From contig JAFGKV010000123.1 of the NCBI GenBank assembly GCA_016928395.1, positions 1 to 15,623 of the forward strand: a DNA stretch of 15,623 nt, written 5' to 3'. Shown here one piece after another: positions 1 through 5,742 of the stretch; the first letter of the stretch is position 1, and every line of letters starts with the position of its first letter. The position numbers and the translations under genes were made by a program. The DNA comes from Candidatus Fermentibacterota bacterium (GTDB lineage: Bacteria > JAFGKV01). The notes under the pieces are model-generated. The model saw nothing but the letters and a program-made list of their open reading frames with translations, had not been told where the DNA came from and did no database searches.

Positions 1-6
1 CGTTCC

Positions 7-1311
7 ATGCCTTCCGTTACCATAGTGGGCGGCGGTCTCGCCGGGTCTGAGGCCGCGCTGCAGCTGGCCGCGCGGGGCGTAGACGTGACGCTTTATGAGA
101 TGCGGCCGGCCGTGATGACGCCGGCGCATCGGTCGGGTAGCCTGGCGGAACTGGTCTGCTCCAACTCGCTGAAGAGCGACGTCCTGCCATCGGGCCAGGC
201 ACTGCTCAAGGCCGAACTCCGGCTTCTGAACTGTGCGTTGCTCCTCATTGCAGAATCGAGCCGTGTGCCGGCGGGCAAAGCCTTGGCCGTTGACCGCGAA
301 CGGTTCGCAGGCGAGGTGACGCGGCGGATCGAGAGCGACCCCAGGATGAGCCTTCGGAGGGAGGAAACAGACTCCCTGGATCTGCCCGGTTTCGTCGTCC
401 TGGCCACCGGTCCACTGACCAGCCCCGGGCTCAGTTCATGGCTGGAAGCGCTTCTCGGTACAGCCGCGCTCCATTTCTACGACGCCATAAGCCCCATCAT
501 CGATGCCTCCTCCATCGACTTCAGCAGGCTTTTCCTGGGAGATCGCTACGGGGCGGGTAGTGGAGATTACTGGAATATCCCGCTGGACCAGGCGGCCTAC
601 CGCGCCTTTGTTCACGCCCTCAGGGATGCCGATGTGCTCCAGGGGAGAGACTGGGAGAACGTGGCCTGTTTCGAGGGGTGCCTGCCTATCGAGGAGCTGG
701 CCCGCCGGGGCGATGATGCCCTGGCCTTCGGGCCATTCCGCCCCGTGGGGTTACAGAGACCGGATCTTCCCCGCAGCGCTGCGGTCATCCAACTGCGGAG
801 TGAGAATCTGGCGGGTGACTGCTTCAACCTGGTCGGATGTCAAACGCGCCTCTCTTTCGGCGAACAGCAAAGAGTCTTCCGCACGCTTCCCGGGCTCTCC
901 GAGGCCCGGTTTCTGAGGTTCGGCCAGCTTCACAGGAATACATATCTTGATTCGCCACGCGTGCTCGAGCCAGACCTATCATTGCGGATGCGCCCGCTCG
1001 TGCGGGTCGCCGGGCAGCTCTGCGGCACCGAGGGCTACATGGAGAGCATCGGCATGGGGCTCGTGGCCGCATTGTTCACTCTGGCGGCGTTGGAGGGCCG
1101 CTCTCTTCCCACTCCTCCGCCGGACACCATGCTGGGCGCCCTCTGCCGCTATGTTGCCGGAGCCGAGGGCTCGTTCCAGCCCATGAACGCCCATTTCGGG
1201 CTCCTGCCTCCGGCGCCGCAGATGATCCGAGGCAAAATCAACCGACGAACGTGGCTCTGCCAGCGCTCGCTGGCCGCCTTGGAGGCCTGGAGGGGCGAGA
1301 ACCGGCTCTGA
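7..1311 (+). CDS. trmFO: TrmFO, folate/FAD-dependent tRNA (uracil-54-C5)-methyltransferase
   Basis: This cytoplasmic flavoenzyme makes ribothymidine at position 54 of the tRNA T-loop, using 5,10-methylene-tetrahydrofolate as carbon donor and FADH2 as reductant. The 434-aa length is normal for the family. Residues 5-20 form the FAD-binding Rossmann motif (VGGGLAGSEAA). The block CSNSLKS carries the conserved first cysteine (C51), and FEGCLPIEE carries the second (C225), which matches the catalytic cysteine pair of characterised TrmFO. The GPFRPVGL and late GMGLVAA blocks are also typical. The ATG at 7 gives the standard N-terminus directly before the Rossmann strand; its upstream ribosome-binding site lies outside the window. 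It is followed by a Xer recombinase gene, a common neighbour of trmFO in many phyla. Nothing in the sequence suggests damage. Confidence 0.96.
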   Translation: MPSVTIVGGGLAGSEAALQLAARGVDVTLYEMRPAVMTPAHRSGSLAELVCSNSLKSDVLPSGQALLKAELRLLNCALLLIAESSRVPAGKALAVDRERFAGEVTRRIESDPRMSLRREETDSLDLPGFVVLATGPLTSPGLSSWLEALLGTAALHFYDAISPIIDASSIDFSRLFLGDRYGAGSGDYWNIPLDQAAYRAFVHALRDADVLQGRDWENVACFEGCLPIEELARRGDDALAFGPFRPVGLQRPDLPRSAAVIQLRSENLAGDCFNLVGCQTRLSFGEQQRVFRTLPGLSEARFLRFGQLHRNTYLDSPRVLEPDLSLRMRPLVRVAGQLCGTEGYMESIGMGLVAALFTLAALEGRSLPTPPPDTMLGALCRYVAGAEGSFQPMNAHFGLLPPAPQMIRGKINRRTWLCQRSLAALEAWRGENRL

Positions 1312-1355
1312 GAGATCCATCGAGTGGCCGACGCAGGCCCCGACCGGATTCCTCA

Positions 1356-1383
1356 GGGACTATTCTAATATTAGAATAGTCCC
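1356..1383. repeat. Perfect 28-bp palindrome
   Basis: The left arm GGGACTATTCT, centre AATATT and right arm AGAATAGTCCC form an exact inverted repeat with no mismatch. It is AT-rich in its core within GC-rich surroundings. No T-tract follows it. It could be a REP-like element, an operator, or a cruciform-forming site. It lies 45 bases after the trmFO stop and 281 bases before the Xer gene. Confidence 0.9.
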
Positions 1384-1437
1384 ACGTCACCGCGGTTATG
1401 CTCCAGAGACGCCCGTCATTCTTCTGCGGTGAAAGCT

Positions 1438-1476
1438 GTGGGGCTGATTGTACGTCTGATTGACAATCAGCCCCAC
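1438..1476. repeat. 14-bp-stem hairpin with a duplicated inner arm
   Basis: GTGGGGCTGATTGT (1438-1451) pairs perfectly with ACAATCAGCCCCAC (1463-1476) across an 11-base loop. The loop ends in a second copy of CTGATTG (1456-1462). This second copy can itself pair with CAATCAG (1464-1470) around a single A. Two mutually exclusive hairpins can therefore form. The right edge CCCACGTC is shared with the palindrome at 1356-1383. Confidence 0.85.
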
Positions 1477-1555
1477 GTCCCCGGTAGCGGGCCCACGAAG
1501 AGGCTGCCGACCAGACGTTCAGTCGCATGGTACCCGGATTGCCGATCTCTCCTGC

Positions 1556-1592
1556 GGCACACGGTGCTTCCGGAACTGCGGGCTCGTGTGCC
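1556..1592. repeat. 8-bp-stem inverted repeat upstream of the Xer gene
   Basis: GGCACACG (1556-1563) is exactly complementary to CGTGTGCC (1585-1592) across a 21-base spacer. It lies 72 bases upstream of the Xer start codon, so it may sit in that gene's leader. The long spacer makes chance more plausible than for the two hairpins to its left. Confidence 0.4.
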
Positions 1593-1664
1593 CCATCTTC
1601 GTATTGCGTTTTCCCGGAGGAGCTTGCCATCTTGTGAGCAACACTCTTCCCGCTGGAGTAGGTC

Positions 1665-2597
1665 ATGCCAGACGCCTCAGACCTTTGCGATGAACCGCTG
1701 CTCGACGCCTTCGGGCGGCACCTTGCTCTGGAGCGGCGGCTGAGCCCGCATACCGTGCGGGCCTACCTCTCCGATTTGCGGCAGTTCGCCGAAGTCCTGC
1801 GCAGCATGCGTGCCCGGGGGAGGATCGAAGAGGCGACCCGGGAGCAGGTGCGCGCCTACCTGGCCCATCTTCACGGGACGGGAGTGGGCGGGAGAAGCCT
1901 GGGGAGAAAGCTCTCCAGCCTCCGGGCATTCTTCGCGTGGCTTGGCGGCCGGGACAATCACGACCCCACCGCAGCACTTACCAGGCCCAAGGAGCGCAGG
2001 GCATTGCCCCGGGTGCTCTCTGAGACCCAGGCAGGCGCTCTGGTGGAGTCGCCGGATCCCCAGTGCGCCGACGCAGGGCGGGATCGCGCGATTCTGGAAC
2101 TGCTCTATGGTTCCGGGCTGCGGGCATCCGAGGTTGTGGCGGCGGATGTGGAGGACCTCGACCTCTCGACGCGGCTCTTGCGGGTGCACGGCAAGGGAGG
2201 CAAGGAGCGGATCGTGCCTATGGGCGGGCCGTGCGTCATGGCGCTCAAGGCTCATCTGGAGGCCCGGGCCGCCGCGATCGGCTCGTGGCAGGGGCCGCTC
2301 TTTCCTGGGCGAGGATCGGGCGGGAGGATCAGTTCGAGGACAGTCCAGCGCATCGTAACAGCATGGGCGGGCCGTTCCGGCATGGGCGGCGTGCACCCTC
2401 ATCTCCTGCGCCACACGTTCGCGACGCATCTTCTGGACCGGGGCGCCGAGCTTCGCGCCGTCCAAGAACTCCTGGGCCACGCCAGCCTGGCCACCACGCA
2501 GATCTATACGCATCTTACTCTGGAACGGATGCGCACGGCCTACCAGCAGGCCCATCCCCATGCCGGGGAGGAAACGGGCTCAGACACCGATCCGTAG
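1665..2597 (+). CDS. xerC: Xer-type tyrosine recombinase (XerC family)
   Basis: This is a site-specific recombinase of the XerC/XerD family, which resolves chromosome dimers at dif sites during division. At 310 aa it has the usual length. Residues 10-100 form the SAM-like core-binding domain (ALERRLSPHTVRAYLSDL). Residues 110-290 form the catalytic domain with a full active site: R153 (GSGLRASE), K177 (HGKGGKER), H246 and R249 (HPHLLRHTFATHLL), H272 (LLGHASL) and nucleophile Y281. The 9-residue spacing between the last two matches XerD. The start is set by GGAG at 1655-1658, six bases before the ATG. XerC rather than XerD is chosen because of the trmFO neighbour; an XerD or single-Xer assignment cannot be excluded from the sequence. 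The expected downstream hslV and hslU are missing. Confidence 0.93.
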   Translation: MPDASDLCDEPLLDAFGRHLALERRLSPHTVRAYLSDLRQFAEVLRSMRARGRIEEATREQVRAYLAHLHGTGVGGRSLGRKLSSLRAFFAWLGGRDNHDPTAALTRPKERRALPRVLSETQAGALVESPDPQCADAGRDRAILELLYGSGLRASEVVAADVEDLDLSTRLLRVHGKGGKERIVPMGGPCVMALKAHLEARAAAIGSWQGPLFPGRGSGGRISSRTVQRIVTAWAGRSGMGGVHPHLLRHTFATHLLDRGAELRAVQELLGHASLATTQIYTHLTLERMRTAYQQAHPHAGEETGSDTDP

Positions 2598-2949
2598 TGG
2601 CGGGACTTGGCGCCCGCCCAACGTCTCGCCCGTCGGCTGGCGATCGTGCCATAGCCGTGTCACCCCGCATCCGCTGGTGCGGGGGCACCCTGTGTGAGGC
2701 GCAGTTCCCGGCGTGTGATCGCGGTGGCGATGGGCTGCTCGTCCATCACTCCGGGTCATACGTACGGTCACGAAATGAGGGCGACGGTCGACCAGGCAGA
2801 AGCGATCGATGAGGGCGCATATCCGCTGCGATATCGAACCGATCGAGCACCCCAGAGCGCCGGGATGCAACGGCGATCGAATGCGACCGCATCCGTACAT
2901 TCGAGTATGCAGGTACCCACAATCCCGAAGAACCCGGGAAGTCCTCAGT
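2598..2949. other. 352-base convergent intergenic region
   Basis: This region separates the Xer gene from the oppositely oriented deiminase-like gene. I see no credible gene in it. One inverted repeat (CCCCGCA at 2663-2669 and TGCGGGG at 2678-2684, 8-base loop) is described separately. Otherwise the region is notable only for several GATCG/CGATCG strings, which in GC-rich DNA I do not count as a signal. Confidence 0.55.
2663..2684. terminator. Weak candidate terminator hairpin between convergent genes
   Basis: CCCCGCA pairs with TGCGGGG in a perfect 7-bp, very GC-rich stem with an 8-base loop, 66 bases after the Xer stop. Its position between convergent genes is right for a terminator. It has no following T-run on either strand, so it would have to work without one or be merely a stem. 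Confidence 0.25.
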
Positions 2950-4179
2950 CTACTCCCGGAACTCCAGGGTCAGGCAGTGAGGGCCTGAGGAGCCGAACCC
3001 AAGGATGGCGCCTCCACGCATGTGATGGACCGTGCGGCCTGAAACGCGCCGGTAGACTCGCGTCGCGACACTGTCCAGGGCCGTGATACCGTAGACCGGC
3101 ATGATGATGCCGTCATCCCAGACCAGGCAGTTCGGGTAGGCGATGGTAGGCAGGTGGGGAGTGTGGCGATTCGGGCTGTGTATGGAGCCGGGCCAGAACG
3201 GTACCCGCACCACGGTGAACCCGCGAGTACGCAATGCCTCGGCGATTCGGTCGTCCCATTCGTAGGGGGGCTGCTGCTGTACCGCCGCCGCGAAGGCCTC
3301 GGGCGGGGCGAGTGAGGCCAGGAGCCTCAACTTGTCGCGGATGAACGGCCACAGGATCAGAGCGGGCTTCATATTCCTGCGAAACGAAAGCCTGCCTCCT
3401 CGCACGGCGTAGTCCATATTGCCCGCAGAAGCCGCAAATTCGGCCGACCAGCGCGCCACGATGGCGGTGCATTCCTCGGGAGTCAAGGCCTCAAGCACAG
3501 TCCTGGCCATGCCATCGTCACCGACAACGACGAGACTGTCGGAGAGCGGCATCACCAGGAGATCCAGGTGGAATCGCTCCGGGAGTGGGGGAGAGGGGAG
3601 GGCGACAAGCGTCCCCTCAAGGACCTCCTCCAGCGCAGAGACATCCAGCCGGTCAGGGTGGAGCACCACGCTGCCGCAGGAGAGGAGGTTGGCTCCCGCG
3701 AACTCGAGCGGAAGGTCGTGACGTTCTATGCCGTAGGTCTCATCGAGGGAATCGAAGACCGGGCGGAGCTGATGATGATCTCCTGCGCTGACCCACATCC
3801 GTCCCGCCGCATCAACGACCGCCTGGTCGCGGGGCCAGGGCCCGTATGCCCGGGCATCCTGGACGAAGTAGAGGTTCGGCCGCTTGGCCCCCGTCGCCCC
3901 CTTTCTCCCCTGGGCGAGAGTCGAGGAGAAGATCTCGAATGACGGGCTCGATAAAGCAAACTGGTTGATGATGATTGCCTGCTCATGAGGAAGCGCCTCC
4001 AGGATATCGATCATCGACGCGAGGCCGACCTCGGCCGTCTGCGAGTATACGAGGATGATTCTGGAGACATTGCCTTCCCACGAACTCTGAAGCTGGATAC
4101 TTGAAGGAGCGGGGGGGCCGGGCACGGCGAGGGCCACATGGACAGGAAGAAGGACTGCCAAGAACCGCGCTGCCCGCAT
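2950..4179 (-). CDS. Exported deiminase-like enzyme (agmatine/peptidyl-arginine deiminase fold)
   Basis: The gene encodes a divergent member of the guanidino-group-modifying superfamily (agmatine deiminase, peptidyl-arginine deiminase PAD_porph, amidinotransferases). I chose the ATG at 4179 (409 aa) because GGAGG lies 7 bases upstream (4187-4191 on this strand) and translation then starts with a clean signal peptide (MRAARFLAVLLPVHVALA, likely cut after ALA at residue 18). The frame itself runs 48 codons further upstream with no family similarity. Active-site blocks are in family order: GPWPRDQAVV (R117, D118), EFAGANLLSCG (159-169), FHLDLLVMPLSD (H204, D206), VWDDGIIMPVYG (353-364), and C402 in SSGPHCLTLE near the C-terminus, where the nucleophilic cysteine is expected. 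The enzyme therefore looks catalytically complete but exported. The substrate is unknown: free agmatine, peptide arginine and other guanidines are all possible. It lies 59 bases downstream of lpxH on the same strand. Confidence 0.78.
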   Translation of the reverse strand: MRAARFLAVLLPVHVALAVPGPPAPSSIQLQSSWEGNVSRIILVYSQTAEVGLASMIDILEALPHEQAIIINQFALSSPSFEIFSSTLAQGRKGATGAKRPNLYFVQDARAYGPWPRDQAVVDAAGRMWVSAGDHHQLRPVFDSLDETYGIERHDLPLEFAGANLLSCGSVVLHPDRLDVSALEEVLEGTLVALPSPPLPERFHLDLLVMPLSDSLVVVGDDGMARTVLEALTPEECTAIVARWSAEFAASAGNMDYAVRGGRLSFRRNMKPALILWPFIRDKLRLLASLAPPEAFAAAVQQQPPYEWDDRIAEALRTRGFTVVRVPFWPGSIHSPNRHTPHLPTIAYPNCLVWDDGIIMPVYGITALDSVATRVYRRVSGRTVHHMRGGAILGFGSSGPHCLTLEFRE

Positions 4180-4186
4180 CTGGATG

Positions 4187-4191
4187 CCTCC
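4187..4191 (-). promoter_or_regulatory. Ribosome-binding site that fixes the deiminase start
   Basis: On the minus strand these bases read GGAGG, seven bases before the ATG at 4179. No comparable signal precedes the upstream ATG at 4323. This supports the shorter, signal-peptide-bearing protein. Confidence 0.7.
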
Positions 4192-4238
4192 ATGGGGTCT
4201 CTCGGCGAGATGGCGATGCCAGGGCGCAGTCGGAGACA

Positions 4239-5132
4239 TCATCCTGGCATCTTTCCGCCGCCCAGAGGGGCTGTGCCGATCTCGCTGAGGGCCTGCAATG
4301 GCAAGACGCTTCGTTCGGGCCACGTGAGGACCCCGGTCCTTTCCGCATCGATCCGTGCGAAGCTTCTACGCCGGAGCCAGTCGCCGGGGTTCACCAGCAG
4401 TCCCGGGGCAAGGTCAACGGTCTGGGCGGTATGGGTATGCGCCACCACCACGGTGTCAATCCCTTCTGCGATGCAGCGGCGGGCAAAGGGGATGTAGCGG
4501 TCATTCTTCCACGTGCGTTTGTACTCCGCTGACTGTCGTGAGAGCCGCGACACGCTTCGTGCCAGCCAGAATGCGACTTCAGGGTGAAGGAGCCCGAAGG
4601 CGCGAATGGCCGCGCGGTTGCGTAGCAGGCGTTTGAGCAGGTGATACCCCCGGTCCGATGGGTTGAGCCCGTCACCGTGGGTGAGCATGATGCGTCTGGC
4701 GCCGACATTCCAGATCTCACGCTCCTCGGCGACACGGACGCCGATCTCTCTGGGGAAGAAGTTGCCCAGCCAGAAGTCGTGATTGCCCGGGAACAGGACG
4801 ACGTCCTTGCCTTGGCCGACCAGATCGCGGAGCGCGCACAGGAGCCGGTGGAATCCCCCGGGTACCACGTGGGGATACTCGAACCAGAAATCGAAGATGT
4901 CGCCCAGGAGCACGATGTGGGTCGCGCGCGGCGCTTCGACCGCGAGCATCTCAGCCAACTCATCAACCCGCGCCACTGACTCCTGCGTCGGCAGTTGCGG
5001 AAGATGAAGATCGGAGAAGATGAGGAGTCGGGAGTCGGCAGTCGGCAGTCGGGATATCCCCCCTGCGCGAAAGGGGGAGGCTGAGTCTCGACCTCGACCC
5101 CGGTCATTCGTCGTTGCCGGGCGGGATGTCAT
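4239..5132 (-). CDS. lpxH: UDP-2,3-diacylglucosamine hydrolase-like metallophosphoesterase
   Basis: This is a calcineurin-like metallophosphoesterase of the LpxH family. LpxH cleaves UDP-2,3-diacylglucosamine to lipid X and UMP at the inner membrane in lipid A synthesis. All metal-site blocks are present: SDLHL (D41, H43), LLGDIFDFWF (D78), PGNHDFWLGN (N117, H118), THGDG (H152) and VAHTHTA (H232, H234). The DFWF and GNHDFW context is characteristic of LpxH-type enzymes. The core begins only at about residue 36. Residues 1-35 are encoded by repeat DNA: a palindrome (5058-5078) and a 7-bp tandem (5026-5053). No ATG, GTG or TTG occurs in frame between 5132 and the core, so the extension appears real unless a rare CTG is used. 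The start codon overlaps the DUF559 stop in an ATGA, which suggests translational coupling. A specialised UDP-DAGn role versus another phosphoesterase role cannot be fully separated by eye. Confidence 0.85.
   Translation of the reverse strand: MTSRPATTNDRGRGRDSASPFRAGGISRLPTADSRLLIFSDLHLPQLPTQESVARVDELAEMLAVEAPRATHIVLLGDIFDFWFEYPHVVPGGFHRLLCALRDLVGQGKDVVLFPGNHDFWLGNFFPREIGVRVAEEREIWNVGARRIMLTHGDGLNPSDRGYHLLKRLLRNRAAIRAFGLLHPEVAFWLARSVSRLSRQSAEYKRTWKNDRYIPFARRCIAEGIDTVVVAHTHTAQTVDLAPGLLVNPGDWLRRRSFARIDAERTGVLTWPERSVLPLQALSEIGTAPLGGGKMPG
5026..5053. repeat. Four-copy 7-bp tandem repeat inside the lpxH 5' end
   Basis: Four back-to-back units read AGTCGGG, AGTCGGC, AGTCGGC and AGTCGGG, differing only in the last base. 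On the coding (minus) strand they encode about residues 27-36 of the lpxH product (SRLPTADSRL). Seven is not a multiple of three, so gain or loss of a single copy would shift the lpxH frame. Confidence 0.85.
5058..5078. repeat. GC-rich palindromic element, copy A (short form)
   Basis: CCCCCT (5059-5064) pairs with AGGGGG (5072-5077) around a 7-base loop. It is a shortened relative of the elements at 5197-5233 and 5611-5647, with the same C-run, short loop, G-run architecture. It lies inside the lpxH reading frame, where it encodes the SPFRAGG segment of the N-terminal extension. Confidence 0.6.
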
Positions 5133-5605
5133 GTTCCACCATCCGGCTGTTCACTCGAACCAAAGCATCCCGAATGCGATCTCGAGGCGCCACAAAGTCC
5201 CCCCTTCCAAGAAGGGGGGTGAGGGGGGATTTCTCCCGCGAGGCGTGCCGCCATCGCACGGTGGATAGTCTCCACGACTGCAACAGTGTCCTTAATCACC
5301 TCGGAGCTGTTGAAGCGCATGACCTGCAGCCCGATTCCGGCCAAATACCTGTCGCGTCGAGCATCTCGATTCGCCTGTGCTGGCTCGCCATGCTGTGAAC
5401 CGTCAATCTCGACAACCAGCCTCGCAGCAGGGGCGTAGAAGTCAACAATGTAATCTCCGATTGGCTTCTGACGGTAGAACTGCATGCCATGCAGCTGTTT
5501 CCTCCGAAGTCTGCTCCAGAGGCGTCGCTCACTATCCGTCAGAGTCGCCCTGAGAACCCTGGCCGGCCTCTTGAGCCGTGGTGCGTACCGTATGATCTTC
5601 GTCAT
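5129..5605 (-). CDS. DUF559-domain nuclease (PD-(D/E)XK, Vsr-like)
   Basis: This is a 158-aa protein with a complete DUF559 domain (about residues 10-120), a fold related to Vsr and other PD-(D/E)XK endonucleases. The visible catalytic residues are D55 in YIVDFY, E67 and D69 in VVEIDGSQH, and H72. The N-terminal block TDSERRLWSRLRRKQLHGMQFYRQ is typical of the family. From residue 125 on (EIPPHPPSWKGGL) the protein is encoded by palindromic element copy B, so the last 34 residues are probably not part of the fold. The only purine-rich ribosome-binding-site candidate, AAGGGGGA, lies within element copy C just upstream of the ATG. The gene lies 137 bases downstream of rarA and overlaps the lpxH start by 4 bases. 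The cellular role of such orphan DUF559 proteins is unknown; repair, restriction or mobility of the flanking repeats are possibilities. Confidence 0.88.
   Translation of the reverse strand: MTKIIRYAPRLKRPARVLRATLTDSERRLWSRLRRKQLHGMQFYRQKPIGDYIVDFYAPAARLVVEIDGSQHGEPAQANRDARRDRYLAGIGLQVMRFNSSEVIKDTVAVVETIHRAMAARLAGEIPPHPPSWKGGLCGASRSHSGCFGSSEQPDGGT
5197..5233. repeat. Palindromic element, copy B (right-hand end of the nuclease gene)
   Basis: The outer part is a perfect hairpin, CCCCCCTTC (5199-5207) with GAAGGGGGG (5211-5219) around loop CAA. It is followed by TGA, a second G-run (5223-5228) and the inner end GGGGGGATTTC. Read from outside to inside it matches the reverse complement of copy C at most positions, so B and C form imperfect terminal inverted repeats around the nuclease. 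It lies inside the DUF559 reading frame. Confidence 0.85.
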
Positions 5606-5610
5606 TTCGG

Positions 5611-5647
5611 GAAATCCCCCTTAGTCCCCCTTTGCCAAAGGGGGAGA
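5611..5647. repeat. Palindromic element, copy C (upstream of the nuclease gene)
   Basis: It contains the perfect 9-bp stem TCCCCCTTT (5625-5633) and AAAGGGGGA (5637-5645) with loop GCC. A second C-run and inner end (GAAATCCCCC, 5611-5620) precede it. It is inverted relative to copy B. Its inner end lies five bases from the DUF559 ATG, so its G-run may serve as the ribosome-binding site. Confidence 0.85.
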
Positions 5648-5742
5648 TCCTTGCGCACGCAGCTCGTGCCCATCAGGCTCCATAGCTCAGATCCCCTGAA
5701 CTGTCCCCGACACGCTCTGTCACTCATCTCTCAATCCCGGGC

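Larger units (their letters stand above)
1312..1664. other. 353-base intergenic region with three hairpins, no gene
   Basis: I see no credible coding sequence between trmFO and the Xer gene; the short open frames here have no recognisable domain or ribosome-binding site. The stretch is dominated by inverted repeats at 1356-1383, 1438-1476 and 1556-1592, described separately. The first two share the 8-base string CCCACGTC at their right edge (1381-1388 and 1472-1479), which suggests that they are related units of one repeat class. No hairpin is followed by a T-run, so they do not look like ordinary intrinsic terminators. Confidence 0.7.

Noticed and set aside
1356-1383. Possible dif site for the adjacent Xer recombinase
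   Set aside because: The palindrome has the 11-6-11 layout of dif, but its arms do not resemble the known XerD arm (TTATGTTAAAT type), and real dif sites are not perfectly symmetric. Only the geometry fits.
1677-2561. Minus-strand open frame of 294 codons opposite the Xer gene
   Set aside because: The plus strand encodes a full Xer active site; the antisense frame has no domain and is explained by GC-rich codon use.
5655-5669. Small hairpin GCACG/CGTGC downstream of rarA as terminator
   Set aside because: The stem is only 5 bp with no T-run; it is likely to be chance in GC-rich DNA.
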